Assembly (NCBI RefSeq): GCF_014252055.1
Contig: NZ_CP059208.1
Span: 1-64,000 of the forward strand
DNA from: Blattabacterium cuenoti
GTDB lineage: Bacteria > Bacteroidota > Bacteroidia > Flavobacteriales > Blattabacteriaceae
Direction of reading: 5' to 3'
Length of the DNA: 64,000 bases
Under the pieces are notes generated by a model. It was not told the origin of the DNA. It made no database searches and was given only the letters and a program-made list of their open reading frames with translations. This document shows, piece by piece, positions 35,968 through 44,663 of this stretch (the stretch's first letter is position 1; the number at the start of each line of letters is the position of its first letter). The position numbers were made by a program, and so were the translations under genes.

Positions 35968-36348
35968 GTGATTTTAAAGGCAAATATCGAACAATCTATT
36001 TTTATTAATTTTTTGGAGAGGAAACTAATACCAACAGATTTATTTTTTAAATTTCCTAAAAAAGGAAAATATTTTTTTTTATTAAAAAAAGAATTTATAC
36101 AGGCTATTTCTACAGTTCATATTATTAAAAAAAATGAAAGATTTGATGAAAATCAGAATACACTTAATAATAATATTCAAATTATTATAATAAATCCATT
36201 TTATAAAACAATCATTATTAATCCAAATGATAGTTTAGCAAAAATAGATTTATTTAAAATAATAGATGAAATTAAATGGAAAGAATGTTCTACTATAAAT
36301 TCAAGTATCAGAGGAGTTGATAGTTTTGGAAGTACTGGAATATTATAA
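35968..36348 (+). pseudogene. dut: Decayed deoxyuridine triphosphatase (dut) with eroded active site, still open
   Basis: dUTPase normally removes dUTP and makes dUMP. Position and sequence identify a dut descendant: KANIEQSIFINFLERKLIPTDLFF follows the flavobacterial family (LRANIEQSI...LER), and the C-terminal motif V survives as RGVDSFGSTG. The N-terminal part with motif I (AGMDL-type) is gone, because the frame begins 4 bases after the flippase stop at a GTG. Motif II (RSGLA) and motif III with the catalytic Asp and Tyr (VDADYRGE in relatives) are replaced by FLLKKEFIQA and ENQNTLNNN. The 126-residue frame has no internal stop. Either a pseudogene in progress or a protein with another role; I favour loss of activity. 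Confidence 0.75.
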
Positions 36349-36360
36349 AAAAATAAATAT

Positions 36361-37389
36361 ATGAAAATTATAATACCTATGGCTGGAAAAGGATCACGTC
36401 TTCATCCTCATACTCTGAAAATACCAAAACCATTTATTCCAATAGCAGGAAAAACAATTTTAAAAAGATTATTAGAAAGTCTATCAAAACTTATTAAAAT
36501 ATTTTCTATTAATGAAATAGTGTTTATCATAGGAAAAAATAATAATGAATATTTTAATATTGAAAAGAATTTGATAAATTTATCAAATGATATAGGAATT
36601 AATCCAATAATATATTATCAAAAAAATCCATTAGGAACTGCAGATGCTTTGTTAAAAGCAAAAAATTCTTTAGTAGGACCAATAATTATTATTTTTTCTG
36701 ATACGTTATTTTATAATAAGAATTTTGAAAACGAATTAAATAGAAAATATGAATATGATAATATTATATGGACAAAAAAAATTAATAATCCAAATCTTTT
36801 TGGTGTAGTTAAGTGTAATTCTTTAGGATTAATTACTCACTTTATAGAAAAACCAAATAATTATATTTCTAATCTAGCAATTATTGGCATATATTATTTC
36901 AAAAATGGTCTTCTTTTAAAAAAAGAATTAGAATCTATATTATATAAAGATGAACAAGGAGAGTATCAATTAACATCAGTTTTAGAAAATATGAGAAAAA
37001 AAGGAACAAATTTTTTTAGTAAAGAGGTAAATGAATGGATGGATTTTGGTTGTAAAAAAACTGTTATATCTTCTAATTCAAAAATATTATCTATTGAATA
37101 CTCTAAAAAAAATAATAAACTGATTCATAAAAAATCTATTATAAAAAATAGTTTAATTATAAACCCTTGTTATATAGATGAAAATACAATAATAAAAGAT
37201 AGTATTATAGGACCTTATGTCTCAATAGGAAAGTTTACAAAAATAAATAATAGTAATATAAAAGAATCTATTATTTTTGATAATACGAAAATAAATTTCG
37301 CAATATTACGAAATTCTATAATAGGAAATTATTGTTCTTATATAGAAAAAGAAAAAGAAATTAATTTAGGTGACTATTCTAAATTATGA
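36361..37389 (+). CDS. Sugar-phosphate nucleotidyltransferase (RmlA/GlmU-N-like)
   Basis: An enzyme that would activate a sugar phosphate with an NTP. The Rossmann-type N-domain opens with IIPMAGKGSRLHPHTLKIPKPFIPIAGK, the nucleotide-binding loop and signature Lys of the family, followed by IFSDTLFYN and EKPNN. The C-terminal part (about 245-342) is a short left-handed beta-helix-like region (IIKNSLIINPCYIDENTIIKDSIIG). 342 residues, ATG at 36361, 12 bases after the dut remnant. The sugar is not determined. Confidence 0.88.
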   Translation: MKIIIPMAGKGSRLHPHTLKIPKPFIPIAGKTILKRLLESLSKLIKIFSINEIVFIIGKNNNEYFNIEKNLINLSNDIGINPIIYYQKNPLGTADALLKAKNSLVGPIIIIFSDTLFYNKNFENELNRKYEYDNIIWTKKINNPNLFGVVKCNSLGLITHFIEKPNNYISNLAIIGIYYFKNGLLLKKELESILYKDEQGEYQLTSVLENMRKKGTNFFSKEVNEWMDFGCKKTVISSNSKILSIEYSKKNNKLIHKKSIIKNSLIINPCYIDENTIIKDSIIGPYVSIGKFTKINNSNIKESIIFDNTKINFAILRNSIIGNYCSYIEKEKEINLGDYSKL

Positions 37390-37427
37390 ATAAATAGTAA
37401 AATTTATATTATCCATTATTTTTTTAT

Positions 37428-37435
37428 TATATTTG
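37428..37435 (+). promoter_or_regulatory. Candidate -7 promoter element upstream of tatA
   Basis: TATATTTG matches TAnnTTTG and ends 20 bases before the tatA ATG. No clear -33 TTG is present. Confidence 0.3.
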
Positions 37436-37455
37436 ACTAAAAAATCCACTAACTG

Positions 37456-37647
37456 ATGAATTTCATTTCTTTTTTTATTATGTTTCTTGGGACTTTTGGT
37501 ACTACGGAAATAGTAGTTATTGTTCTTCTTGCTCTACTACTATTTGGAGGAAAGAAGATACCAGAATTAATGAGAGGTTTAGGTACAGGATTAAAAGAAT
37601 TTAAAAAAGCATCTGAAGAAAAAAGCTCGGAATCTGAAAAAGAATAA
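37456..37647 (+). CDS. tatA: Sec-independent translocase subunit TatA
   Basis: TatA forms the pore-like component of twin-arginine export for folded proteins. The 63-residue protein has the typical short membrane helix ([25 protein letters not shown]), then the amphipathic helix [14 protein letters not shown] and an acidic Ser/Glu-rich tail. Start at 37456, or possibly the internal ATG at 37480. tatC is not in the window. The lytic transglycosylase starts 31 bases after it. Confidence 0.93.
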   Translation: MNFISFFIMFLGTFGTTEIVVIVLLALLLFGGKKIPELMRGLGTGLKEFKKASEEKSSESEKE

Positions 37648-37678
37648 ATAGAACTCTTTTCTGTAATCAACTCAAAAA

Positions 37679-38599
37679 ATGGGAACGGTAGCGATAAGAA
37701 ATATTATGTTTTTTATGATCATCTTAAAAAGCTTTATCAATCAATCGATATCGAAACCATTTATGAATGTAAAAAATTTGATAAAGATTCATAAAAATCT
37801 ATCATTTAATAAAAAAAAATTTAATTTAAATCATACAATATTTAAAATTTTTAGAGATAAAAAATTTGTTTTATCATATAAAATGTTATACGAGAGCAGC
37901 ATAAAAAAGTATAATAATATTATTATCACTAGAATTACATCAGAAAAATTAAGAATAAGGCTAAATATATTGAATCAAAAATCTCATATGAAAATACTAA
38001 AATACAATAGCATTGTTCATGCATATGTAGAAAGTTATCTTCGTATGGGAAAATATCTTGAAAAAATTATTTCACTAACAGATTTGTATTTTCCTATGTT
38101 TGAAAAAAAATTAGATAGTTATAATCTTCCAAAAGAACTAAAATATTTAGCAATTATAGAATCAAATCTCAATCCTATTATTTTATCTAAAGCAGGAGCT
38201 AGAGGTATTTGGCAATTCATGCCTAATACTGGTAAAATATATAAATTAAAAATTAATAACATTTATGATGATAGAAATGATCCTGTAAAATCTACAGAAG
38301 CTGCTTGTAGACACATAAAATATTTATACAGAAAAATAGGAGATTGGGAATTAGTTTTAGCTGCATATAATTCAGGACTAAGGACTGTGGAGAAAGTATT
38401 GCAAAAGAATAGAAATAAAAAAGATTTTTGGACATTTCTAGATTTTTTTCCTAAAGAAACTCAAAATTATATTCCTAGATTCATAGCTATAAATTATATA
38501 ATGAATTACTATAAAGAACACAATATTTATATTTATGATTCGTTTCCAAAAAAATATATAAGAAAAAATTCTATTTCAATTTCCACTACCACAAGGTAA
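37679..38599 (+). CDS. Lytic murein transglycosylase (MltD/SLT type)
   Basis: It would cleave glycan strands of peptidoglycan. After a hydrophobic N-terminal segment (about 8-22) and a variable region comes the SLT domain: ELKYLAIIESNLNP with the catalytic Glu, SKAGARGIWQFMPNTG, and VLAAYNSGLRTVEKVL. At 306 residues it is shorter than MltD-type relatives that end in LysM domains; no LysM repeat is visible here. A hairpin with a U-rich tail follows the stop codon. Confidence 0.9.
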   Translation: MGTVAIRNIMFFMIILKSFINQSISKPFMNVKNLIKIHKNLSFNKKKFNLNHTIFKIFRDKKFVLSYKMLYESSIKKYNNIIITRITSEKLRIRLNILNQKSHMKILKYNSIVHAYVESYLRMGKYLEKIISLTDLYFPMFEKKLDSYNLPKELKYLAIIESNLNPIILSKAGARGIWQFMPNTGKIYKLKINNIYDDRNDPVKSTEAACRHIKYLYRKIGDWELVLAAYNSGLRTVEKVLQKNRNKKDFWTFLDFFPKETQNYIPRFIAINYIMNYYKEHNIYIYDSFPKKYIRKNSISISTTTR

Positions 38600-38631
38600 G
38601 AAATTTTAAAAATTTCTTCTTATTATTTTTC
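38598..38631 (+). terminator. Candidate intrinsic terminator after the lytic transglycosylase
   Basis: AAGAAATTT (38598-38606) pairs with AAATTTCTT (38610-38618) across TAA, followed by the T-rich stretch CTTATTATTTTT. It begins within the stop codon. The stem is AT-rich and weak, but its position and tail fit an intrinsic terminator. Confidence 0.45.
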
Positions 38632-38778
38632 CTTAATCCATATTTTATACTCTTAAACTTACAATATTTTACAAATAAAAAAGGAAACTAAAGTTTTTGT
38701 TATAAAAAAAACTGATTTTTATTTGTTATTAAATTCATGTTATTTAACGTACATAAATAAAATATTAAAATTTACTTT

Positions 38779-39783
38779 ATGAATGAAAAACTTGAGAAAA
38801 AAAGAAAGTCGTTAGATCTTGTATTAGAAAAAATGGAGAAGATATATGGAAAAGGAACAATCATGCGTATGGGAGATCAACATATTCATGATTTAGATGT
38901 AGTTTCTTCTGGATCAATAAGTTTAGATATTGCCTTAGGAATAAAGGGGTTTCCTAAAGGTCGTATTATTGAAATATTTGGTCCAGAATCTTCTGGTAAA
39001 ACTACTTTAGCTTTACATGCAATTACCCAGTCTCAAAAATTAGGAGGATTTGCTAGTTTTATAGATGCAGAACATGCTTTTGATTTTTTCTATGCAAAGA
39101 AAATAGGAGTGAATATAAAGGATTTACTAATATCTCAGCCAGATAATGGAGAACAAGCTCTTGAGATAGTAGATAATCTTATTAGATCTGGTGTTATTGA
39201 TATAATAGTGGTTGATTCAGTAGCGGCACTTACTCCAAAAAGTGAGATAGAAGGAGAAATGGGAGATTCTAAAATAGGATTGCAAGCAAGGTTAATGTCT
39301 CAAGCGTTAAGAAAGCTAACTTCTAGTATAGGAAAATCTAAAAGTATTTTAATATTTATTAATCAACTAAGAGAAAGAATTGGTGTTTACGGAAATCCAG
39401 AAGTAACAACAGGAGGAAATGCTTTAAAGTTTTATTCATCAATACGATTAGATATACGAAAAGTAAATCCAATTAAAAGTGGAGAAAAAATATTAGGGAA
39501 TAGGACAAAGGTAAAAGTAGTTAAGAATAAACTTTCTCCTCCTTTCAGAATTGCTGAATTTGATATTATGTATGGAGAAGGAATATCAGAAATGGGAGAG
39601 ATTCTTGATTTAGGTATTAATTTAGGATTAATAAAAAAAAATGGATCTTGGTTTAGTTATGGAAATACCTCCTTAGGACAGGGAAGAGATTCTGCGAAAG
39701 ATTTTTTGATCAATAAGAAAAATATTGCAATAAAAAATGAAATACAGAATAATATTTTAAATAAAATAGTAGAAAATATCTAA
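38779..39783 (+). CDS. recA: Recombinase RecA
   Basis: RecA carries out homologous strand exchange and DNA-break repair. The Walker A loop GPESSGKTT is at 68-76, with IVVDSVAAL (Walker B) and [17 protein letters not shown] (the L2/C-terminal core region). Length is 334 residues, with the normal start [29 protein letters not shown] at 38779, preceded by 179 bases of AT-rich non-coding sequence. The acidic C-terminal tail is short compared with E. coli. The MBL-fold gene follows after 9 bases. Confidence 0.97.
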   Translation: MNEKLEKKRKSLDLVLEKMEKIYGKGTIMRMGDQHIHDLDVVSSGSISLDIALGIKGFPKGRIIEIFGPESSGKTTLALHAITQSQKLGGFASFIDAEHAFDFFYAKKIGVNIKDLLISQPDNGEQALEIVDNLIRSGVIDIIVVDSVAALTPKSEIEGEMGDSKIGLQARLMSQALRKLTSSIGKSKSILIFINQLRERIGVYGNPEVTTGGNALKFYSSIRLDIRKVNPIKSGEKILGNRTKVKVVKNKLSPPFRIAEFDIMYGEGISEMGEILDLGINLGLIKKNGSWFSYGNTSLGQGRDSAKDFLINKKNIAIKNEIQNNILNKIVENI

Positions 39784-39792
39784 AGAAAAAAT

Positions 39793-40554
39793 ATGAAAAT
39801 TACTTTTTTAGGAACTGGAACCTCTCAAGGAATTCCTATTATAGGATCTATACATCCAGTATGTTTATCTAGAAATTTAAAAGATAAAAGACTTAGAAGT
39901 TCTGTTTTAATTGAAAAAAATAAAAAAGTATTTTTAATTGATTGTTCTCCAGATTTTAGATATCAAATGCTTAAAAGTAAGAATAAAAAAATAGATGCTA
40001 TTTTTATTACACATGAACACCAAGATCATATAGGTGGATTAGATGATATAAGACCTATAAGTCTAAATAAATCAATTCCTATTTATGGATTAGGTAGGGT
40101 TTTAAAAAACCTAAAAAATAGATTTTTTTATTTTTTTTCGGAAAAATTAAATACAGCAAAAGTATCTTTATTTGAATTAGATCAATTTAAAAAATTTTTT
40201 TTTGTAGAATCTTTTAAAATTTTTTTATTGAATGTATGGCATGCAAATTTACCAATATTAGGTTTTAGAATTGATAATTTTGCGTACATAACAGACGCAA
40301 GTAGAATTCCATATACTACAATTAATGACTTGAAAGAATTAGATATTTTAGTTCTAAATGTTATTAGAAAAAAATCTTCACATTTTTATCCTTTTACACT
40401 TTCTGAGTCTTTAGAAATTATTGATCAAATTCAACCAAAAAAAGCTTATCTAACACATATTAGCCATTTACTTGGATTTCATGATAAAATACAAGAAAAA
40501 TTACCAAAAAATGTGTATTTAGCTTATGATGAACTAGTTCTTTATTCATCATAA
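39793..40554 (+). CDS. MBL-fold metallohydrolase (PhnP/RNase Z-like superfamily)
   Basis: A 253-residue metallo-beta-lactamase-fold hydrolase. The metal ligands are in FITHEHQDHIGGLDDIRP (HxHxDH), with further ligands in NVWHANLPILGFRI, YITDASR and LTHISHLLGFHD. The opening KITFLGTGTSQGIPIIG is typical of the PhnP-like branch. The substrate is unknown; phosphodiesterase activity is the family expectation. Confidence 0.88.
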   Translation: MKITFLGTGTSQGIPIIGSIHPVCLSRNLKDKRLRSSVLIEKNKKVFLIDCSPDFRYQMLKSKNKKIDAIFITHEHQDHIGGLDDIRPISLNKSIPIYGLGRVLKNLKNRFFYFFSEKLNTAKVSLFELDQFKKFFFVESFKIFLLNVWHANLPILGFRIDNFAYITDASRIPYTTINDLKELDILVLNVIRKKSSHFYPFTLSESLEIIDQIQPKKAYLTHISHLLGFHDKIQEKLPKNVYLAYDELVLYSS

Positions 40555-40661
40555 TAATTCATTAATGATAGTCAGTAATTAATAAAATAAATAATAATCT
40601 ATTTTTTTAATACAATTTTACACAACTTAAGGAAGTTTATAAAAATAAATACATAATTAAT

Positions 40662-43600
40662 ATGAAATTAAAAAAAATTATTTTTTCTACAAAAACAACT
40701 TCTCTCTTATTTTTATTATTAATTTTTTCTATGGCATTAGCTACTTTTTTGGAACAAAAATATTCTACTGATGTAGCAAAAATTTTTATTTATGAATCTA
40801 CTTGGTTTGAAATTATAATTTCAATAATTATTATAAATTTAATAGGAAATATATGGAAGTATAAATTATGGAATAAAAAAAAATTTCCTATTTTCATTTT
40901 TCATTTATCATTTATTATTATTTTTATTGGAGGTATTCTTTCTAGATATTATAGTTATGAAGGATTTGTTTCTATAAGAGAAGGAAAAACCGTTAATAAA
41001 ATTTTATCTAAAAAAAATTATATTAAATTAATAATAAATCAAGGAAATCATATTCAAAATTATTACGAACCCTATACATTTTCTACATTTCATGATGATT
41101 ACAAAGGTCAATTTATTTTTAAAAAAAATCCAATAAAAATAAAGTTTATAAATTACATTCCATGTGCAAAAACAATTATTTCAAGAGAAAAAAAAGAAGA
41201 AAAAATCGTAAAGATTGTATTAGCTACACAAAGAAATGGAAGGATTGAAGATTTTATTAGAGATGGAGAAGAAAAGATGATAAATGGCCTTTACTTTTCT
41301 TTGAACAAAGAAAATCCTTTAGGAATACAAATTTTTGATATAGGAAAAAAAATATATATAAAGTCATTTTTTCCAGTAAAAAGCATAAATATGATAACTA
41401 GAAAAAATAGTTATTTATCAATAAATAAACCGCATTTATTAAATGTAAGAGAATTATATCAAATTAAAGTATCCCATAGTAAAAAAATAAATATTGTTAT
41501 CCCAGATGGGATTATAAAAGGAAAACTAAAATATGTTCCCTGTGACAAAAATGAAACAGAAGAAAAAAATACTTTTTTAAGTGCTTTTACCGTAAAAATA
41601 TCTTTTCATAATAGATCTAAATTAGTTACTTTTTTAGGAGGAAAAAATACAATTCATATGAGTAATCCTATCATGTTTAATGATAATTGCAGTATATCTA
41701 TTGGATATGGATCTATATTTTTTCCTCTCACTTTCTCTTTGAAATTAAACAAATTCAAATTAGAAAATTATCCTGGATCTAGTTTTCCGTCTTTCTTTAT
41801 GAGTAATATTACTATTTTAGATAAAGAAAAAAGTTATAAATATTTGGTCTACATGAATAAGATTTTAGATTATAAAGGATATAGATTTTTTCAATCTGGA
41901 TATGATCCAGATGGAAAAGGATCACATTTTTCTGTCAACAATGATTATTTAGGAATGTATTTTTCTTATTTTGGATATATACTTATGAGTATTGGAATGT
42001 CTATCAGTTTATTTTGGAAAGGGACTAGATTTTCTTTTTTAAAAGAAAGATTAAAAAAATATATATATTCTAAAAAAAATTTTTTTATTATTTTTTTTTT
42101 CATGGGAATTAATTATTCATTTTCTCAAATACATGAATCAAGAAAAATTCCGTTAAACAGTATATATGATGTTATACATATTCCTAAGAAACATGGAGAT
42201 AATTTTGGACGTTTATTGGTGCAAGATGATAAAGGTAGAATAAAAGTTATTAATACTTTAGCAATAGAATTACTTAGAAAAGTACATAAAAAAAATTCTA
42301 TAGCAAATTTAGATGCTAATCAATGGTTTATTTCTATACATCAAGATAATCTTTTTTGGACAAAAATACCCTTTATAAAAGCAGATTCAAAAGGAGGATT
42401 AAACTTTTTAAAAAAAATAAACGCTAATCGAGAAAACTATGTTTCGATGATGGATCTTTATAGTTTTGATCCAAAATCAAAAAAAATTAAATTTATTTTA
42501 CAAGAAGACTATGAAACAGCTTTTTCTAAAAATCCCATGCATAGGAATGAATATGATAAATCTGTTCTTCTTCTTAGTGAACGTATAGGGATCATTCATG
42601 AAATTTTTCAAGGAAAATATTTACGTATTTTCCCTATTCCAAACGATGTTCATCATACTTGGTCTAGTTGGATTATTTTAAATACAAAATCTAACAAAAA
42701 ACTAAACCCTTATGGGTTCTCTATGTTTAATGACTATTTAAAATCATTATTTCGAGCTCAAAATGAAAAAGACTGGAGGATTGCAGATCAAGAAATTGAA
42801 AAAATACGATTATATCAAATTAAATATGCTAAATCTATATTACCTACAGATAGAAAAATATCTGTAGAAATTATTTATAATAAAGCGAATATATTCTATA
42901 TACTATCTTTTTTATATCCTATTTTAGGATTAATAATTATTTTCAATTCATTTTTAAGTATTTTCTTTAAAAATATATATATATCTATTATTTGTAAAAT
43001 CTCTATAATTTTTGTATCAGTTCTATTTTTTTTTCAATTATTAGGTTTAATTTCAAGATATTACATATCTGGACATGCTCCATGGAGTAACGGTTATGAA
43101 TCATCGATTTTTATTAGCTGGTGTTTAATATGCATAGGTTTTTTATTTTACAAAAATCAATTTGTCTTAGGAATAACATCTCTAATATCATCAATATTAT
43201 TGATGATAGCGCATAGTAGTATGATGGACCCGGAAATAACAAATTTAGTACCAGTATTAAAATCTAATTGGCTAATTATACATGTAGCGACAATTACTTC
43301 AAGTTATGGATTTTTTTTTACTGGATCTTTTTTAGGATTTTTAGTATTCATATTGTATATACTAAATGGTTTTTATCCTTCATATAAGAATATTATAAAA
43401 ACTCATATTGAACAATTAACCATTATTAATGAAATATGTTTAATTATAGGTATTTTCTTGTTGACTATAGGAACTTTTTTAGGAGCAGTTTGGGCAAATA
43501 ATAGTTGGGGACGCTATTGGAGTTGGGATCCAAAAGAAACTTGGGCTCTTATTAGCATTATGGTTTATGCTTTTATATTGCATATGCGTTTAATTCCTTT

Positions 43601-43820
43601 TTTTAGAGGAACATATTCTTTTAATTTTTTTAGTATATTGTCTGTAAGTTCTATAATTATGACTTATTTTGGTGTTAATTATTATCTTTCTGGATTACAT
43701 TCTTATGCTAAAGGAGATCCTGTATCAATACCTTACTGGATATATTATAGTATATTTATATTTATAATCGTTTCTATTTTAGCATACTATTCCAGAAATA
43801 AGAATAATATAACAACCTAA
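40662..43820 (+). CDS. Fused cytochrome c synthase CcsB-CcsA (System II)
   Basis: A 1052-residue membrane protein that moves haem out and attaches it to apocytochrome c. The N-terminal part is ResB/CcsB-like (several helices around residues 10-105 and a large periplasmic domain to about 420). The C-terminal part is CcsA-like, with many helices and the haem-binding WWD-type motif NNSWGRYWSWDPKETWALI. GHAPWSNGYESSIFISW contains a conserved His region. Such fusions are usual in Bacteroidota. It fits the c-type cytochrome gene at the window end. Confidence 0.93.
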   Translation: MKLKKIIFSTKTTSLLFLLLIFSMALATFLEQKYSTDVAKIFIYESTWFEIIISIIIINLIGNIWKYKLWNKKKFPIFIFHLSFIIIFIGGILSRYYSYEGFVSIREGKTVNKILSKKNYIKLIINQGNHIQNYYEPYTFSTFHDDYKGQFIFKKNPIKIKFINYIPCAKTIISREKKEEKIVKIVLATQRNGRIEDFIRDGEEKMINGLYFSLNKENPLGIQIFDIGKKIYIKSFFPVKSINMITRKNSYLSINKPHLLNVRELYQIKVSHSKKINIVIPDGIIKGKLKYVPCDKNETEEKNTFLSAFTVKISFHNRSKLVTFLGGKNTIHMSNPIMFNDNCSISIGYGSIFFPLTFSLKLNKFKLENYPGSSFPSFFMSNITILDKEKSYKYLVYMNKILDYKGYRFFQSGYDPDGKGSHFSVNNDYLGMYFSYFGYILMSIGMSISLFWKGTRFSFLKERLKKYIYSKKNFFIIFFFMGINYSFSQIHESRKIPLNSIYDVIHIPKKHGDNFGRLLVQDDKGRIKVINTLAIELLRKVHKKNSIANLDANQWFISIHQDNLFWTKIPFIKADSKGGLNFLKKINANRENYVSMMDLYSFDPKSKKIKFILQEDYETAFSKNPMHRNEYDKSVLLLSERIGIIHEIFQGKYLRIFPIPNDVHHTWSSWIILNTKSNKKLNPYGFSMFNDYLKSLFRAQNEKDWRIADQEIEKIRLYQIKYAKSILPTDRKISVEIIYNKANIFYILSFLYPILGLIIIFNSFLSIFFKNIYISIICKISIIFVSVLFFFQLLGLISRYYISGHAPWSNGYESSIFISWCLICIGFLFYKNQFVLGITSLISSILLMIAHSSMMDPEITNLVPVLKSNWLIIHVATITSSYGFFFTGSFLGFLVFILYILNGFYPSYKNIIKTHIEQLTIINEICLIIGIFLLTIGTFLGAVWANNSWGRYWSWDPKETWALISIMVYAFILHMRLIPFFRGTYSFNFFSILSVSSIIMTYFGVNYYLSGLHSYAKGDPVSIPYWIYYSIFIFIIVSILAYYSRNKNNITT

Positions 43821-43849
43821 ATTATTATAATGTAAAAATAAAAAAATAA

Positions 43850-44653
43850 ATGGTGAATTTTGATTTATCATTTTTTAATGAAAAAAAAAAAAAACGTTTA
43901 AAAAAAGAAAAAAGTAATTTATTTAAAGATGCTTTTGGTAATTTTCATATAATAAAACGTTTTTTAATTTTTACTCTTGGATGCATTTCTTATAATTCTT
44001 ATAATAAAGGAAAATTACAATTAAAAGGAACAGAATATATTAAAAATCTTCCTGATAAAAAAGTTCTTTTTGTATCTAATCATCAAACTTATTTTGCTGA
44101 TGTTTTTGCTATGTTTCATGTTTTTTGTAGTGTAAAAAATGGATTTATAAATACTATTGAAAATCCAATTTATCTTCTAAACCCAAAAGTTAATATATAT
44201 TATGTAGCAGCTAAAGAAACAATGAATCAAGGAATTTTAACAAAATTATTTACTTATTCTGGAGGAATTACTATAAAAAGAACATGGAAAGAAGGGGATC
44301 AAATAATAAATCGTTCTGTAAATAGATCTGATATAACTAGAATGGGGGTAGCTCTTAATGATGGATGGTTAATTACTTTTCCTCAGGGAACTACTCAAGC
44401 TTTTTCTCCAGGAAGGAGAGGAATTGTTCATGTTATAAGGAAATATCATCCTATTGTTGTTCCTATTGTTATAGATGGATTTAAAAAGGCTTACGGTAAA
44501 AAAGGAATTAAAGTTGTAAAAAAAGAAATTTTACAAAAGATGATCTTCAAAAAACCTATAAAAATAGATCTTAAAAAAGATTCTACTAAATCTATTATGG
44601 AAAAAATAATGGATGCTATAGAACAATCTCCTAAATATTACAATAATAAATAA
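43850..44653 (+). CDS. plsC: 1-acyl-glycerol-3-phosphate acyltransferase (PlsC family)
   Basis: Makes phosphatidic acid from lysophosphatidic acid at the membrane. Acyltransferase motif I appears as NHQTYFAD, with five rather than four residues between His and Asp, which I recall as usual in flavobacterial members; the substrate motif is ITFPQGTTQ. Length is 267. The coding sequence has a run of 13 A (43881-43893) at codons 11-15 with the frame intact, a likely slippage hotspot. It sits between ccsBA and alaS with short gaps. Confidence 0.88.
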   Translation: MVNFDLSFFNEKKKKRLKKEKSNLFKDAFGNFHIIKRFLIFTLGCISYNSYNKGKLQLKGTEYIKNLPDKKVLFVSNHQTYFADVFAMFHVFCSVKNGFINTIENPIYLLNPKVNIYYVAAKETMNQGILTKLFTYSGGITIKRTWKEGDQIINRSVNRSDITRMGVALNDGWLITFPQGTTQAFSPGRRGIVHVIRKYHPIVVPIVIDGFKKAYGKKGIKVVKKEILQKMIFKKPIKIDLKKDSTKSIMEKIMDAIEQSPKYYNNK

Positions 44654-44663
44654 TAATATTATT

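Noticed and set aside
37449-37670. A 73-codon open frame antisense to tatA
   Set aside because: No family resemblance, and it fully overlaps a well-supported gene.
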